Assembly: GCF_001439635.1 (NCBI RefSeq)
Contig: NZ_LMBZ01000007.1
Location: forward strand, 1 to 64,000
Direction: 5' to 3'
Source of the DNA: Solibacillus cecembensis
GTDB taxonomy: Bacteria > Bacillota > Bacilli > Bacillales_A > Planococcaceae
DNA length: 64,000 nucleotides
Within the stretch, counting starts at the first letter, position 1. Every line of letters begins with the position of its first letter. The notes under the pieces are model-generated. The model did no database searches and was not told where the DNA came from. It worked only from the letters and a program-made list of their open reading frames with translations. Position numbers and translations under genes: made by a program. Shown one piece after another: positions 43,101 to 51,460 of the stretch.

Positions 43101-43541
43101 GTGTGGTGTGACATGTCTAAGATTTTAGAATTAGAAGATAAAATAGAAAAAATAAAACCACAAATTGATAGAATTGATGAAACTGTTTACAATTTGACTC
43201 AAAAGCTTGAAAAGATAACTGATCTATTAATAGATCTTGTTGAAAAGAAGAATAGTTTAACTATTCTTGATTTTGAATATGTTTTATTAAAATTAAATAT
43301 TCCTGGAATTAAATATCATGAATTACCTATGTTAATTAGTAGAAGTCAACTACAGCTTAAAAGAACAGGTAAATTTCCTACTTTACAAGAATTCCATCAA
43401 AAAGTGATTGAAATTTATGAACTTACTGATGAGGATCAAAAAATTTTCACGCCAGAAGTAACGAAAAATGTATTAGTAAAATTCATGAATTATGAAGAAG
43501 ATTATTTAACAGTTTGTAAAATGATTCTTTCAACAAAGTAA
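43101..43541 (+). CDS. Cytoplasmic coiled-coil protein, orphan paralogue of 17652-18086
   Basis: A 146-residue soluble protein, possible starts at 43101 or the ATG at 43113 (SKILELEDKIEKIKPQIDRI). It shares its layout and scattered identity with the product at 17652-18086: coiled-coil N-terminus, VLLKL, KRTGKFPTLQEFHQ, LTDEDQKIFTPEVTKNVL and C-terminal ILSTK. The frame is intact although the secreted partner upstream is only a fragment. Kept alone, it fits an orphan immunity gene giving protection against strains that still make the secreted protein. That role is inference. Confidence 0.65.
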   Translation: MWCDMSKILELEDKIEKIKPQIDRIDETVYNLTQKLEKITDLLIDLVEKKNSLTILDFEYVLLKLNIPGIKYHELPMLISRSQLQLKRTGKFPTLQEFHQKVIEIYELTDEDQKIFTPEVTKNVLVKFMNYEEDYLTVCKMILSTK

Positions 43542-43679
43542 TTTATAGAGTGCGCTTATCTACGATGAAAATCGAGAAAAGTGTGCTCTTTTTTATTTTA
43601 CAATGCTATAAACAGAAATTTGTGGGTAGTGGTCGCCAGACAAGCCCCAAATACAATAAATTTTTTTGTGTTCACCTTA
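43527..43679. repeat. Near-identical flank shared with 18073-18219
   Basis: Runs from the last codons of the partner gene through the terminator (43548-43593) into a fragment of the CPCC-type gene on the minus strand, ending at CACCTTAA where an IS-end sequence begins. Confidence 0.8.
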
Positions 43680-43680
43680 A

Positions 43681-43755
43681 AGTGAACTGACCCCATAAAG
43701 TGAGACAAATACAAACGCCTTTAAGTTGAAAAACGGGTATTGTATACTTATAAAC
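43681..43755 (+). repeat. IS3-type left-end remnant
   Basis: GTGAACTGACCCCATAAAG, TGAGACAAATACAAACGCC and a following ACTTGGAGG resemble an IS left end and the ribosome site of its first gene, but no transposase frame follows. An inverted relative is at 40638-40690. Confidence 0.45.
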
Positions 43756-43922
43756 AACTTGGAGGTAACCCTTTATTTTTCGTAATAAAAATTCTATAAT
43801 TCTCTCTTCTCTTATTATAGATTTAATGTAGTATAATATTACAAAATATGAATTACTCAATATATCCAAAGTTATTAGTATATGCTGATTTTGGGATAGT
43901 TGAACCAATGGAGGAAATTATT

Positions 43923-45629
43923 TTGAAAAACTTTTCAATTAAAAAGAAAATTCTAACTCTCATTACGTCCGCTGTTATTTTTTTGCTAATTATTTCAGGT
44001 GGTGGTTTTTACTATATAAACGATATGGCAGATAAATCCAGCGAAATGTACGACGAGTCACTTTTGCCAATTCAATATATCGGACAAATTCGAACTGACA
44101 TTCGTGCGATGGATTCTTTCGTTTTAGAGCTCATGATTACTACGGATGCAAATAGTAATGCCGACCTACAGACAAACATCTCAGATAGGGCTGAAAGTAT
44201 TAAAGACTCAATCGTGAAATTCGAAGCCTCTTACAATGGAATTGAAGATGAACAAAAACTGTTAGAATCTCTTAAATCTAATACCGAGGGTTATTTGAGC
44301 GCAATGGCAGATGTTATTGATTTGGCTAGTCAGAACCAAAACGACGAAGCCTATTCTATGTACACTACAACTTTAGCTGATTTTGGTGAGAATATGGCAA
44401 GTGATGCACTCAATATTATGACTCTATGTTCTGAAGGTGCCGAACAGCTGAATGAAGCAAATAAACAAAGTCTATTCACTACTATGCTTATTTCTGCCAT
44501 TCTCTCTGTTGTAGCTATTATTTTCTTTATTACATTGGCAACATGGATTGTACGTTTAATTGTAAATCCAGTTAAAGAGTTGCAGGTTAATATGTTAAAG
44601 GCAGGCGACGGTGATTTGACTGTGCAAGGTACCTATTCATCCAAGGATGAAATCGGTCAATTAACTCAATCATTTAATTCGATGATTAATAATATTCGTA
44701 ATACGGTAACAAAAGTCACTGAAACTGCTAATCATGTAGCCGCAGCATCTGAAGAATTGAATGTTAATGCAGCAGAAACTACAAAGGCAACAGAGATGGT
44801 TGTGAATACGATGGAAACTATCGCTCATGGATCAGTAGAGCAACTAAATAATGTTTCTAACACACTCAATACCGTCAAAGAGCTTTCAACAGGTGTTCAA
44901 CAAGTGGCTGGAAATGCTCAAGCTGTAAGCGAACTTTCAGGAGATTCATTGTCCTTGGTGATAAATGGTATAAATGCAGCGAATCAAATGAATCAACAAA
45001 TGTTGGACATCACAGAACGAGTAAAAGGCTTATCTGAAGTTGTCGACTTGTTAGGAAAACGTTCTAATGAAATTGGTCAAATTATTGATTCGATTACAGC
45101 GATTGCCGAACAAACTAATTTACTTGCTTTAAATGCTGCCATTGAGGCTGCACGTGCTGGGGATCATGGTAAGGGTTTTGCGGTAGTTGCAGATGAGGTC
45201 AGGAAACTAGCAGAACAGTCTGCTGTTTCTTCAAACCAAATTGAAGCATTGATTTCAGAGACACAGAAAGATACTTATAAGGCTGTTGAATCAATGAAGT
45301 TAGTAACAACGGAAGTTAAAGAAGGGATTAAAACAACAGAAAATACACGTACAACTTTCGCTTCAATTCAAGGTGCCATTCAAAATGTTACGATGCAAGT
45401 AGAAGAAGTTTCTGCAGCGGTCGAGCAAATGGCAGCAGGAACTGAAGTAATTGTTGGTAGTATGAATACGATCCACTCCATAACTAAATCCACTACAGCC
45501 GGCACAGAGAGTATTTCTGCTAGGTCTGAAGAACAAATGGCATCAATGGAGGAAATTTCATCATCTGCTTATGCACTAGCAAACTTGGCAGAAGAGTTAA
45601 GAGACTTGGCAGCTCAATTCCGAGTTTAA
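43923..45629 (+). CDS. Methyl-accepting chemotaxis protein
   Basis: A 568-residue chemoreceptor from the TTG at 43923, set by GGAGG seven bases upstream; an in-frame ATG at 43911 is possible but overlaps the ribosome site. Helix 1 ([20 protein letters not shown]) and helix 2 ([20 protein letters not shown]) enclose a four-helix-bundle sensor. HAMP and the signalling domain follow, with tip [20 protein letters not shown] and [15 protein letters not shown]. It ends [10 protein letters not shown]. An imperfect SigD-like CAAA-N13-GCTGATTT lies at 43867-43890. It is of the same class as the minus-strand receptor 1.4 kb away but well diverged. Confidence 0.92.
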   Translation: MKNFSIKKKILTLITSAVIFLLIISGGGFYYINDMADKSSEMYDESLLPIQYIGQIRTDIRAMDSFVLELMITTDANSNADLQTNISDRAESIKDSIVKFEASYNGIEDEQKLLESLKSNTEGYLSAMADVIDLASQNQNDEAYSMYTTTLADFGENMASDALNIMTLCSEGAEQLNEANKQSLFTTMLISAILSVVAIIFFITLATWIVRLIVNPVKELQVNMLKAGDGDLTVQGTYSSKDEIGQLTQSFNSMINNIRNTVTKVTETANHVAAASEELNVNAAETTKATEMVVNTMETIAHGSVEQLNNVSNTLNTVKELSTGVQQVAGNAQAVSELSGDSLSLVINGINAANQMNQQMLDITERVKGLSEVVDLLGKRSNEIGQIIDSITAIAEQTNLLALNAAIEAARAGDHGKGFAVVADEVRKLAEQSAVSSNQIEALISETQKDTYKAVESMKLVTTEVKEGIKTTENTRTTFASIQGAIQNVTMQVEEVSAAVEQMAAGTEVIVGSMNTIHSITKSTTAGTESISARSEEQMASMEEISSSAYALANLAEELRDLAAQFRV

Positions 45630-45651
45630 TATGATTATATAAGTCATATAA

Positions 45652-45694
45652 TAAAGAAGTGGCTAGATCATTTTTTGATCTAAACCGCTTCTTT
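45652..45694 (+). terminator. Terminator of the chemoreceptor gene
   Basis: AAAGAAGTGGCTAGATCA pairs with TGATCTAAACCGCTTCTTTT with two mismatches. Confidence 0.8.
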
Positions 45695-46071
45695 TCCTTA
45701 TCATATCTATTGGTATACCTTTTCCGTGAGGAATGGCTTCAGCCTTTGTTCTGCCGACTTCACCTGAGCTTCAGACCCCATAATCTGTCCATTATGACGC
45801 ATGCAGGAGTATTAATGATAGTTTCAAAATACATGGTTTTGTCATTCCTATCCTCGGTTATAAAGTTAGGATTCCCGAAAGAATCCCTTGTTTTTTCACA
45901 CATTAGTGCTTATAACAAAACTTGTCGCGCTGCTGCGTTAGTTTAAGTACATTACTTCACAATCTTCATTACAGTAATGTTAATATAAATATCCAATTAA
46001 AGGTTAACGATCATTTTTTTAAAGCGATAAGTGCATGGTCATTTTTATTTGTAGAAAAAACATAATATTGT
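45695..46071. other. Intergenic stretch, no gene seen
   Basis: Frames are short and unlike real proteins. The stretch GTTAGTTTAAGTACATT-CTTCACAAT near 45936 matches 18429 in island 1, so the leader repeat has a longer upstream arm in both places. Confidence 0.4.
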
Positions 46072-46127
46072 CCAAAAAGAAATTTTGCCACATTATGTAG
46101 AATATCTAATCCTTATATTGTAAATTT
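46072..46127 (+). repeat. Leader/promoter-like repeat, copy C
   Basis: CCAAAAAGAAATTTTGCCAC, then ATTATGTAGAATATCTAATC and CTTATATTGTAAATTT. It precedes the broken small gene at 46146 at the right end of island 2. Confidence 0.6.
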
Positions 46128-46145
46128 GAAACAGAGGGTGAGATT

Positions 46146-46352
46146 ATGTACAAATACAAATTTATAACGAATTGGGGAGTAACTTTGTCGTTTGAGAGTA
46201 AATATCAGATCGATGATATTGCACCAGTGGTTTTTTCAGATGGCACTACGTTTATCTGATTCGAGGATAATGAAATTGTGATTAAATTAACAGAAATAAA
46301 ACATGCAGAGGTAAACGGTGTCAAATATCAAATTAAAACGTATGCAAATTAA
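46146..46352 (+). pseudogene. Small island right-end gene with internal stop
   Basis: GAGGGTGAG precedes ATG; the frame reads MYKYKFITNWGVTLSFESKY, then a TGA at 46258 after TTFI, then FEDNEIVIKLTEIKHAEVNG and VKYQIKTYAN. The start resembles the broken gene at 31181 (MHKYKITLDDG). A hairpin with CTCTACGAAATTTGTGGAG follows, as after the island 1 copy. Confidence 0.5.
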
Positions 46353-46464
46353 AAAATAGACCTCTACGAAATTTGTGGAGGGCTGTTTTTATTTCACATT
46401 TTAATCTTGTCGTCTCAATTCACTGCACGTTATTTTAAATGAAACTATGAGTTTTAAATAATTC

Positions 46465-46608
46465 GTCACATATCCGTCACGCAACAGTAAAAATGATTCA
46501 ATTTTAGGTTTGTTTTATGGAATAAAAAAAGCTGAAAACCCTTATTAATAAAGGCTTTCAGCGTGATGGTCCCGACTGGTCTCGAACCAGCGACCCCCAC
46601 CTTGTCGA
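46465..46608 (-). repeat. tRNA-Val attachment-like repeat, copy 3 (within the intact tRNA)
   Basis: CGTCACATATCCGTCACGC, the terminator hairpin and the 3' half of tRNA-Val to the anticodon loop. It is the only copy continuing into the 5' half of the tRNA. Confidence 0.8.
46526..46560 (-). terminator. tRNA-Val terminator
   Basis: On the minus strand GCTGAAAGCCTTTATT loops back on AATAAGGGTTTTCAGC and is followed by TTTTTT. Copied in the partial repeats at about 14168-14205 and 31502-31540. Confidence 0.75.
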
Positions 46609-46639
46609 GGTGGTGCTCTCCCAACTGAGCTACAAGACC
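46567..46639 (-). tRNA. tRNA-Val (anticodon GAC)
   Basis: A 73-base cloverleaf on the minus strand. The acceptor stem is GGTCTTG with CGGGACC, the D-arm is GCTCAGTTGGGAGAGC, the anticodon stem is CCACC/GGTGG with loop TCGACAA, and the T-arm is GCTGG-TTCGAGA-CCAGT. CCA is not encoded. The loop gives GAC, so valine. Position 33 is C where U is almost universal, which is odd. This gene is the probable integration target of both islands. Confidence 0.85.
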
Positions 46640-46769
46640 GTGATAAGATACAAAAATCTTGTTCTTATTTATCATCATAGCATTTTAGTTGGAAGAGGTA
46701 CATAGAAAACTACTAATTTAACTTTTTATGTTATTTCTATATGGAATGATCGCACATACCTCTTATGCA

Positions 46770-46988
46770 CTAACGTCTTTTCTTTTTATCGTCTTTTAGT
46801 AATAGGTTCTTCTTTATTAATTTTTCTAATTCTACCTGGACGTGGTATTTATTTTCTTCAATTTGGGTGACATTTAAAACCTTTCCATTACGTCCTTTAA
46901 TTCTGATATTTTCATCGACTTCAGGTATACGTCTTAAACATTGACTTAGTACAGATGTGTTTTTTTCATAAAAATGAATCGCAAACAT
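46770..46988 (-). CDS. Hypothetical protein, 72 residues
   Basis: A small basic cytoplasmic protein starting after AGGAGTG. It begins MFAIHFYEKNTSVLSQCLRR, has a beta-like middle (IRIKGRNGKVLNVTQIEENK) and a Lys-rich end (KDDKKKRR). The middle could be a small KOW- or SH3-like barrel, but this is a guess. It is the first chromosomal gene next to tRNA-Val. Confidence 0.55.
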   Translation of the reverse strand: MFAIHFYEKNTSVLSQCLRRIPEVDENIRIKGRNGKVLNVTQIEENKYHVQVELEKLIKKNLLLKDDKKKRR

Positions 46989-47160
46989 TTTGATACACTC
47001 CTTATAAACTCAAATAAAACATTGAGTGAACTTTTTTCCAATTTATGATGAATCCGAGACGTATAGAACTGTCAGAAAAGGACATTAATAAAATTTGAAA
47101 AATAGTTTCCACCTTTTAATAATATGATAGGGTAATCGGATGAATTGAGGTGGAGAAGAA

Positions 47161-48429
47161 ATTAAGAAAAAATGGAGTTTACTTGCTGTACTAACATTTG
47201 GTCTGTACGTTGTGGCGATGTATTTCTATTTTTTTCATAACCAAAATAGTGAGATACCAGCCGCTCTGAAAGGTACGGCAGCAGATCCAAGTACTTTTCT
47301 AACAGCGCGGGAATTGGTGTTAAGTGAGGATTTATCAAAAATAAGAAATTTTCTATTTTTTATCGCAACGCCGTTTGAATGGTTGCTCTACTTTGTTATT
47401 TTGATTACGGGTATCTCACGTTTGTTCGAAGGATTGAGCCCCAGCCAACATAAATGGGCCATTTGGAGAAATGCAAAGTATTTATTTTTACTATCGCTTC
47501 TATTGTTTGTCCTCCAATTTCCACTAGATTATTTCCGGTATGTACTGAGTAAAAGCTATGGTATTAGTACGCAGCCCTTTTCCTCGTGGATGAGGGATAA
47601 TGTGATCGGTTTTTGGATGACTTTCGGGATGTCCGTTATCGTGGTCACGGTTCTCTATTGGCTCATCAAAAAAAGTCCGAAGAGATGGTGGTTATCAGCC
47701 TGGACATTAACTGTTCCATTTTCAATTTTTCTTATGTTCATCCAACCAGTCGTGATCGACCCAATATACAATGACTTTTCTCCACTAAAAGATAAAGCAT
47801 TGGAGACGAAGGTTTTGTCACTCGCACAGCAAGCAGATATTCCTTCAAATCATGTATATGAAGTGAACATGTCAGAGAAGACGAATGCATTAAATGCGTA
47901 TGTAACAGGGATTGGTGAAAATTCGAGAATTGTGTTGTGGGATACGACATTAAACCGATTAACGGATGAAGAAATACTCTTTATAATGGCACATGAGATG
48001 GGCCACTACGTGAAAAAGGATATTTACCTAAACATCACAGTATACTTGTTGATGACGCTCATTGGACTATGGGGAATTGCAAAAATCATGCCTTGGATGA
48101 TTAGACGTTATGGATCGATATTAAAAATTAAACAAATGAGTAGTATTCATTCATTGCCATTGTTTTTATTGATTTCATCTTTTCTAGTATTCTTTTCAAG
48201 CCCACTATCCAATGCAGTTTCACGCTATCAAGAGGCCCGAGCTGATGAATATGCAATGGAACTAATGGAGAATCCCGAGGCTGCAATCTCGACGTTTCAA
48301 CAGTTGACCAAAGTTGGGCTGGGCGAAGTAAATCCATCAGTACTTGTCAAATGGTTTCGCTACTCCCATCCGCCTATGTTAGAAAGAATCAATAATGTAG
48401 CCGATCAAGCTGAAAAGGAATTGAACTAG
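47161..48429 (+). CDS. M48 family metallopeptidase (Ste24/CAAX-type)
   Basis: A 422-residue membrane zinc protease. The active site is HEMGH in LFIMAHEMGHYVKKD, and the third ligand Glu is in YQEARADEYAME. Several helices precede and follow the site as in Ste24-like proteases. No ATG, GTG or TTG fits the ribosome site: GAGGTGG at 47147-47153 points to ATT at 47161, giving KKKWSLLAVLTFGLYV as first helix. A start at the GTG at 47212 would remove that helix. Role probably membrane protein turnover. Confidence 0.85.
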   Translation: MKKKWSLLAVLTFGLYVVAMYFYFFHNQNSEIPAALKGTAADPSTFLTARELVLSEDLSKIRNFLFFIATPFEWLLYFVILITGISRLFEGLSPSQHKWAIWRNAKYLFLLSLLLFVLQFPLDYFRYVLSKSYGISTQPFSSWMRDNVIGFWMTFGMSVIVVTVLYWLIKKSPKRWWLSAWTLTVPFSIFLMFIQPVVIDPIYNDFSPLKDKALETKVLSLAQQADIPSNHVYEVNMSEKTNALNAYVTGIGENSRIVLWDTTLNRLTDEEILFIMAHEMGHYVKKDIYLNITVYLLMTLIGLWGIAKIMPWMIRRYGSILKIKQMSSIHSLPLFLLISSFLVFFSSPLSNAVSRYQEARADEYAMELMENPEAAISTFQQLTKVGLGEVNPSVLVKWFRYSHPPMLERINNVADQAEKELN

Positions 48430-48571
48430 GTTTGAATCAATTGAAAAGCGTATCAAATCCTTTCATATCATGGATGTGACGCGTTCCCCCTTTTTCTGAG
48501 AAACTACTTTATTTCAATCAAAAGTTGTAAAGTATTGTCCTACCTTTTTCATTAAAATTGAAGGAGGGGGA

Positions 48572-48988
48572 ATGATTATGAAACAGTGGACACAAACATT
48601 GCATATCGCACAATTTCGCATTGCGCGACCAACTGATAAATTAGATCGGATAGAACAATTTTATTGCGAGGGGCTGGGGCTTACAAAAATTGGAGAGTTC
48701 AAAGGACATCGTGGATATACTGGCATTATGATTGGGTTACCAGATGAGTCGTATCATTTAGAATTTACTGAGCATGTTGATGGAAGTCCATGCCTTGCAC
48801 CGACCAATGATAATTTACTCGTTTTTTATATGCCCGATAACTCGCAAATTCAAGTTGTACAATCTCGACTCGCTAATATGGGCTATCCTGAAATTCCACC
48901 AGAAAATCCTTACTGGGAAGAAAAAGGTGTGACCATCGCGGACCCTGATGGTTGGCGTATTGTATTGATGAACACTGAGGGGATTTAA
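48572..48988 (+). CDS. VOC family protein (glyoxalase/bleomycin-resistance fold)
   Basis: A 138-residue protein after GGAGGGGG. It has the paired beta-alpha-beta units of the vicinal oxygen chelate fold: RIARPTDKLDRIEQFYCEGL at the N-terminus, and IADPDGWRIVLMN at the C-terminus, the usual family ending. Members bind a metal and act as dioxygenases, isomerases or binding proteins; the substrate is unknown. Confidence 0.85.
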   Translation: MIMKQWTQTLHIAQFRIARPTDKLDRIEQFYCEGLGLTKIGEFKGHRGYTGIMIGLPDESYHLEFTEHVDGSPCLAPTNDNLLVFYMPDNSQIQVVQSRLANMGYPEIPPENPYWEEKGVTIADPDGWRIVLMNTEGI

Positions 48989-49046
48989 AAGATATCAGAA
49001 ATAGTTATTCAAAAAATTTTCTTAAATGTAACTTTTGAATCGAACC

Positions 49047-49085
49047 AAAGAGCCACGAATGTCACCAACATTCGCGGCTTTTTCT
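49047..49085 (+). terminator. Terminator of the VOC gene
   Basis: AAAGAGCCACGAATGT pairs with ACATTCGCGGCTTTTTCTCT. Confidence 0.75.
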
Positions 49086-49155
49086 CTGACTATTATTTAT
49101 ACTACTCAATCAGAATGGAACTTTGTGGTAATATTTATTGTGAGGAGTTGGTAAA

Positions 49156-50196
49156 ATGTTGGATAAAATGAGAAATGCGATTTATGAGTTGGATGAGAAA
49201 GAATTAAAGTCCGCATTATTTCTATTCTATTGCCGCGTGCAAGCTGTTGAGGAAGGTAACGGTTATTCAGAGCAACAATTCTTTTCAGATATAAAAAAAT
49301 CATATAATGACCTATTAGAATACGGAAAAAATAAGGCGAATGATGATCAAGACGCGCAATATGAAGCTACTCATATTGTATTTGGGTATTCTCCGATGGG
49401 TAGTTTAAGAGCGGCATTAAAAGAGTTAGAATTAAATCAAAAAGAAAAAATTATTACTTTTGCTGATTTGTTTTCAATCGGTCCGACTTGGCAATTACAT
49501 GACGTACAAGGAATGGATCATCGGTATGAATGGTTAAGAACACATATCAATATTGATGATGAAGTGCTATCCAATTATCAAGGTAACTTTGAACGGACTA
49601 TTTTAAACATTGATCAAATCCCAACCCATCACCCAATTATTATTTGGGCTGGAGAAAATGCACACGAGCAAACGGGTTTAAGATATGTACTCCATTTATT
49701 AAAAGGAAAAACAAACGACATCATGATCATTAATACAAACGAAGCCTATAAAAATTATTTTGAACGACCCGAAATTGATTTTACGCCACGAAGCACGGGA
49801 GAACTCTCACCGGAGCAATTAAAACAAATTTATGAAAATGAGAAAAATGGTAATACATTAACACAATCTGAACGGAAAACGCTTGAACAACAATGGGAAC
49901 AACTAAGTGAGGAAAAAGAAGTGTTAAGGATTTGGCAAGATCATAAAATAATGAGTGTTTCTGAAACTTTTTACGACGAGTACATCATTCAAACAGTTAA
50001 GAAATCTCATAGTAAGCGAAAAAACAATGACTTTATAAAATCAGCTCGAATCATTGGTGAAGTAATCGGCCATTTGGATCAATATGTTGGCGATCAATTT
50101 ATCGAATATCGCGTCAGACGCTTAATCGTGGATGGCATATTTGACATGGAAGGTGTTCCAAAGGCAATGCGATATTATAGCATTAAAATTCGATAA
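49156..50196 (+). CDS. DUF1835 domain-containing protein
   Basis: A 346-residue cytoplasmic protein. The N-terminal helical part is followed by the DUF1835 core with THIVFGYSPMGSLRAALKEL, FADLFSIGPTWQLHD and IIIWAGENAHEQTGLRYVLH. The C-terminal third (EQWEQLSEEKEVLRIWQDHK onward, ending VPKAMRYYSIKIR) matches the companion DUF3658-like domain. Biochemical role unknown. GTGAGGAG precedes the start region; a first ATG at 49156 is used. Confidence 0.85.
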   Translation: MLDKMRNAIYELDEKELKSALFLFYCRVQAVEEGNGYSEQQFFSDIKKSYNDLLEYGKNKANDDQDAQYEATHIVFGYSPMGSLRAALKELELNQKEKIITFADLFSIGPTWQLHDVQGMDHRYEWLRTHINIDDEVLSNYQGNFERTILNIDQIPTHHPIIIWAGENAHEQTGLRYVLHLLKGKTNDIMIINTNEAYKNYFERPEIDFTPRSTGELSPEQLKQIYENEKNGNTLTQSERKTLEQQWEQLSEEKEVLRIWQDHKIMSVSETFYDEYIIQTVKKSHSKRKNNDFIKSARIIGEVIGHLDQYVGDQFIEYRVRRLIVDGIFDMEGVPKAMRYYSIKIR

Positions 50197-50203
50197 GACT
50201 TGA

Positions 50204-50392
50204 ACTATCTATATTATTTTCGGTATCTTATCAATTATCGGTATTATACTCGCTGTTATTTCTATTGTTATGTCGATATCATCTAGACTCATAAGAAAAT
50301 TATTATTTGGGTTGGTAGGGTTAAGCGCAAATGTATTTGTTTTATTTTTGGTTTACTTATTATTGTTAGCAATGGGCATTGCTGAGTCTTAA
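50204..50392 (+). pseudogene. Small membrane protein lacking a start codon
   Basis: An open frame of 62 codons reads YIIFGILSIIGIILAVISIV, SSRLIRKLLFGLVGLSANVF and ends LLLLLAMGIAES. Two hydrophobic helices flank a basic loop, but there is no ATG/GTG/TTG with a ribosome site at its beginning. Probably 5'-truncated, directly after the DUF1835 stop. Confidence 0.4.
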
Positions 50393-50482
50393 GGTCTATA
50401 TACTATGAATCACATGTGCACCTGGAATTATTATTGATTGGGAAACGTCTATGTAAGGAATAGTAGAAATTGAGGTGATAGT

Positions 50483-50758
50483 ATGCGATTTTTGTTCAAT
50501 AAGATAACACTTTTCGGAATTAGTTTTTTATCGTTTAGTTTAATCGTGATTGGCTTCTTCTTGCAAACGATCCTTATTCCTTTGCAAGATTTAGATTTAA
50601 TAAGTAGACAAGATTTATTAGCACTTCAAAAAGAGTATGCATTAAACTACCCATTAGGAACAGGGCTACTTTATCTAGGGAAATTTTTAATGATTTTAGT
50701 TATAGTGCTTTTTATTCTAAAATTATATAAATATAACAAAAGGAAATCAGATGCATAG
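50483..50758 (+). CDS. Small membrane protein, two helices
   Basis: A 91-residue protein after GAGGTGATAGT. Helices lie at about 8-30 (ITLFGISFLSFSLIVIGFFL) and 58-82 (GTGLLYLGKFLMILVIVLFI) with a basic tail KYNKRKSDA. Function unknown. Confidence 0.6.
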   Translation: MRFLFNKITLFGISFLSFSLIVIGFFLQTILIPLQDLDLISRQDLLALQKEYALNYPLGTGLLYLGKFLMILVIVLFILKLYKYNKRKSDA

Positions 50759-50827
50759 TTATCTAGCTCCAATAAAATCGTGGGGAATTATATAGATGGA
50801 CAGCAATTAGGAGTGTATGAAAACAAT

Positions 50828-51325
50828 ATGGAATCAAAGTTAATTATCATACGGGGAAACTCTGGGAGTGGTAAAACTACTACTGCGATGAGTCTTCAAA
50901 ATCATTTAGGGCATGGAACATTGTTGGTATCTCAGGATGCAGTTCGTCGCGATATGTTAATGGTTAAAGATAGAGAAGGCAACCTTTCAATTGATTTGAT
51001 ACGCCAAATAGCAGAATACGGTAAGGGTAAATGTGAATTTGTCATTGTGGAAGGGATCTTGAATAAAAATCGTTATGGCGAAATGTTAAATCATCTAATC
51101 CAGTTCTATAATCAAAAAGCGTATACATATTATTATGATTTATCTTTTGAAGAAACAGTCAAACGTCACAATTCTCGTTCGAAAAAGTTCGAATTTGGAG
51201 AAGCCTCTTTACGTGCCTGGTGGAATGCAAATGAATATTTGGGCGTTGATGGAGAAGTGAAATTGACGGATGAGATGTCACAGAGCGAAGTATTTGAGTT
51301 AATTTTAAGTCAAATAAAAAACTAA
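50828..51325 (+). CDS. AAA-type P-loop kinase/nucleotide-binding protein
   Basis: A 165-residue P-loop protein beginning MESKLIIIRGNSGSGKTTTA (Walker A GNSGSGKT). VSQDAVRRDML resembles the substrate-binding region of zeta-toxin/AAA_33 kinases, and VEGILNKNRYG and YDLSFEETVKRHNSR complete the fold. The in-frame ATG at 50780 is weaker; 50828 gives the family's usual start. Probably a small-molecule kinase; substrate unknown. Confidence 0.75.
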   Translation: MESKLIIIRGNSGSGKTTTAMSLQNHLGHGTLLVSQDAVRRDMLMVKDREGNLSIDLIRQIAEYGKGKCEFVIVEGILNKNRYGEMLNHLIQFYNQKAYTYYYDLSFEETVKRHNSRSKKFEFGEASLRAWWNANEYLGVDGEVKLTDEMSQSEVFELILSQIKN

Positions 51326-51460
51326 TTCGATTTGACTTTTAACAAACTGGTGCTTTTGTTCCGTAAATGCTTTTCTAAAAACTGTTGAAGAAAGGTATAT
51401 CCCATTACGTTTTGTTTATACTGAATATTTCGAAATATAGGAAAGGGGTTCGTATATTTA

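Larger units (their letters stand above)
31585..46608. mobile_element. Island 2 between tRNA-Val repeats, carrying the petrobactin operon
   Basis: Bounded on the left by the partial tRNA repeat at 31440-31584 and on the right by the intact tRNA-Val. It contains a decayed transposase, the asbABCDEF operon, two chemoreceptors, the second partner-gene copy and a broken right-end gene. As in island 1, no integrase gene survives; a GTGAGCA-type block (32009-32038) and a GCGGACAAATTGCGGACAAA direct repeat (about 31710) lie inside the left end. Boundaries are inferred from the repeats. Confidence 0.6.

Noticed and set aside
45659-45946. 95-codon ORF after the second chemoreceptor
   Set aside because: It begins inside the chemoreceptor terminator and has no ribosome site or protein-like composition.
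14252-46608. Intact prophage or conjugative element
   Set aside because: No structural, packaging, relaxase or type IV secretion genes and no full integrase were found.
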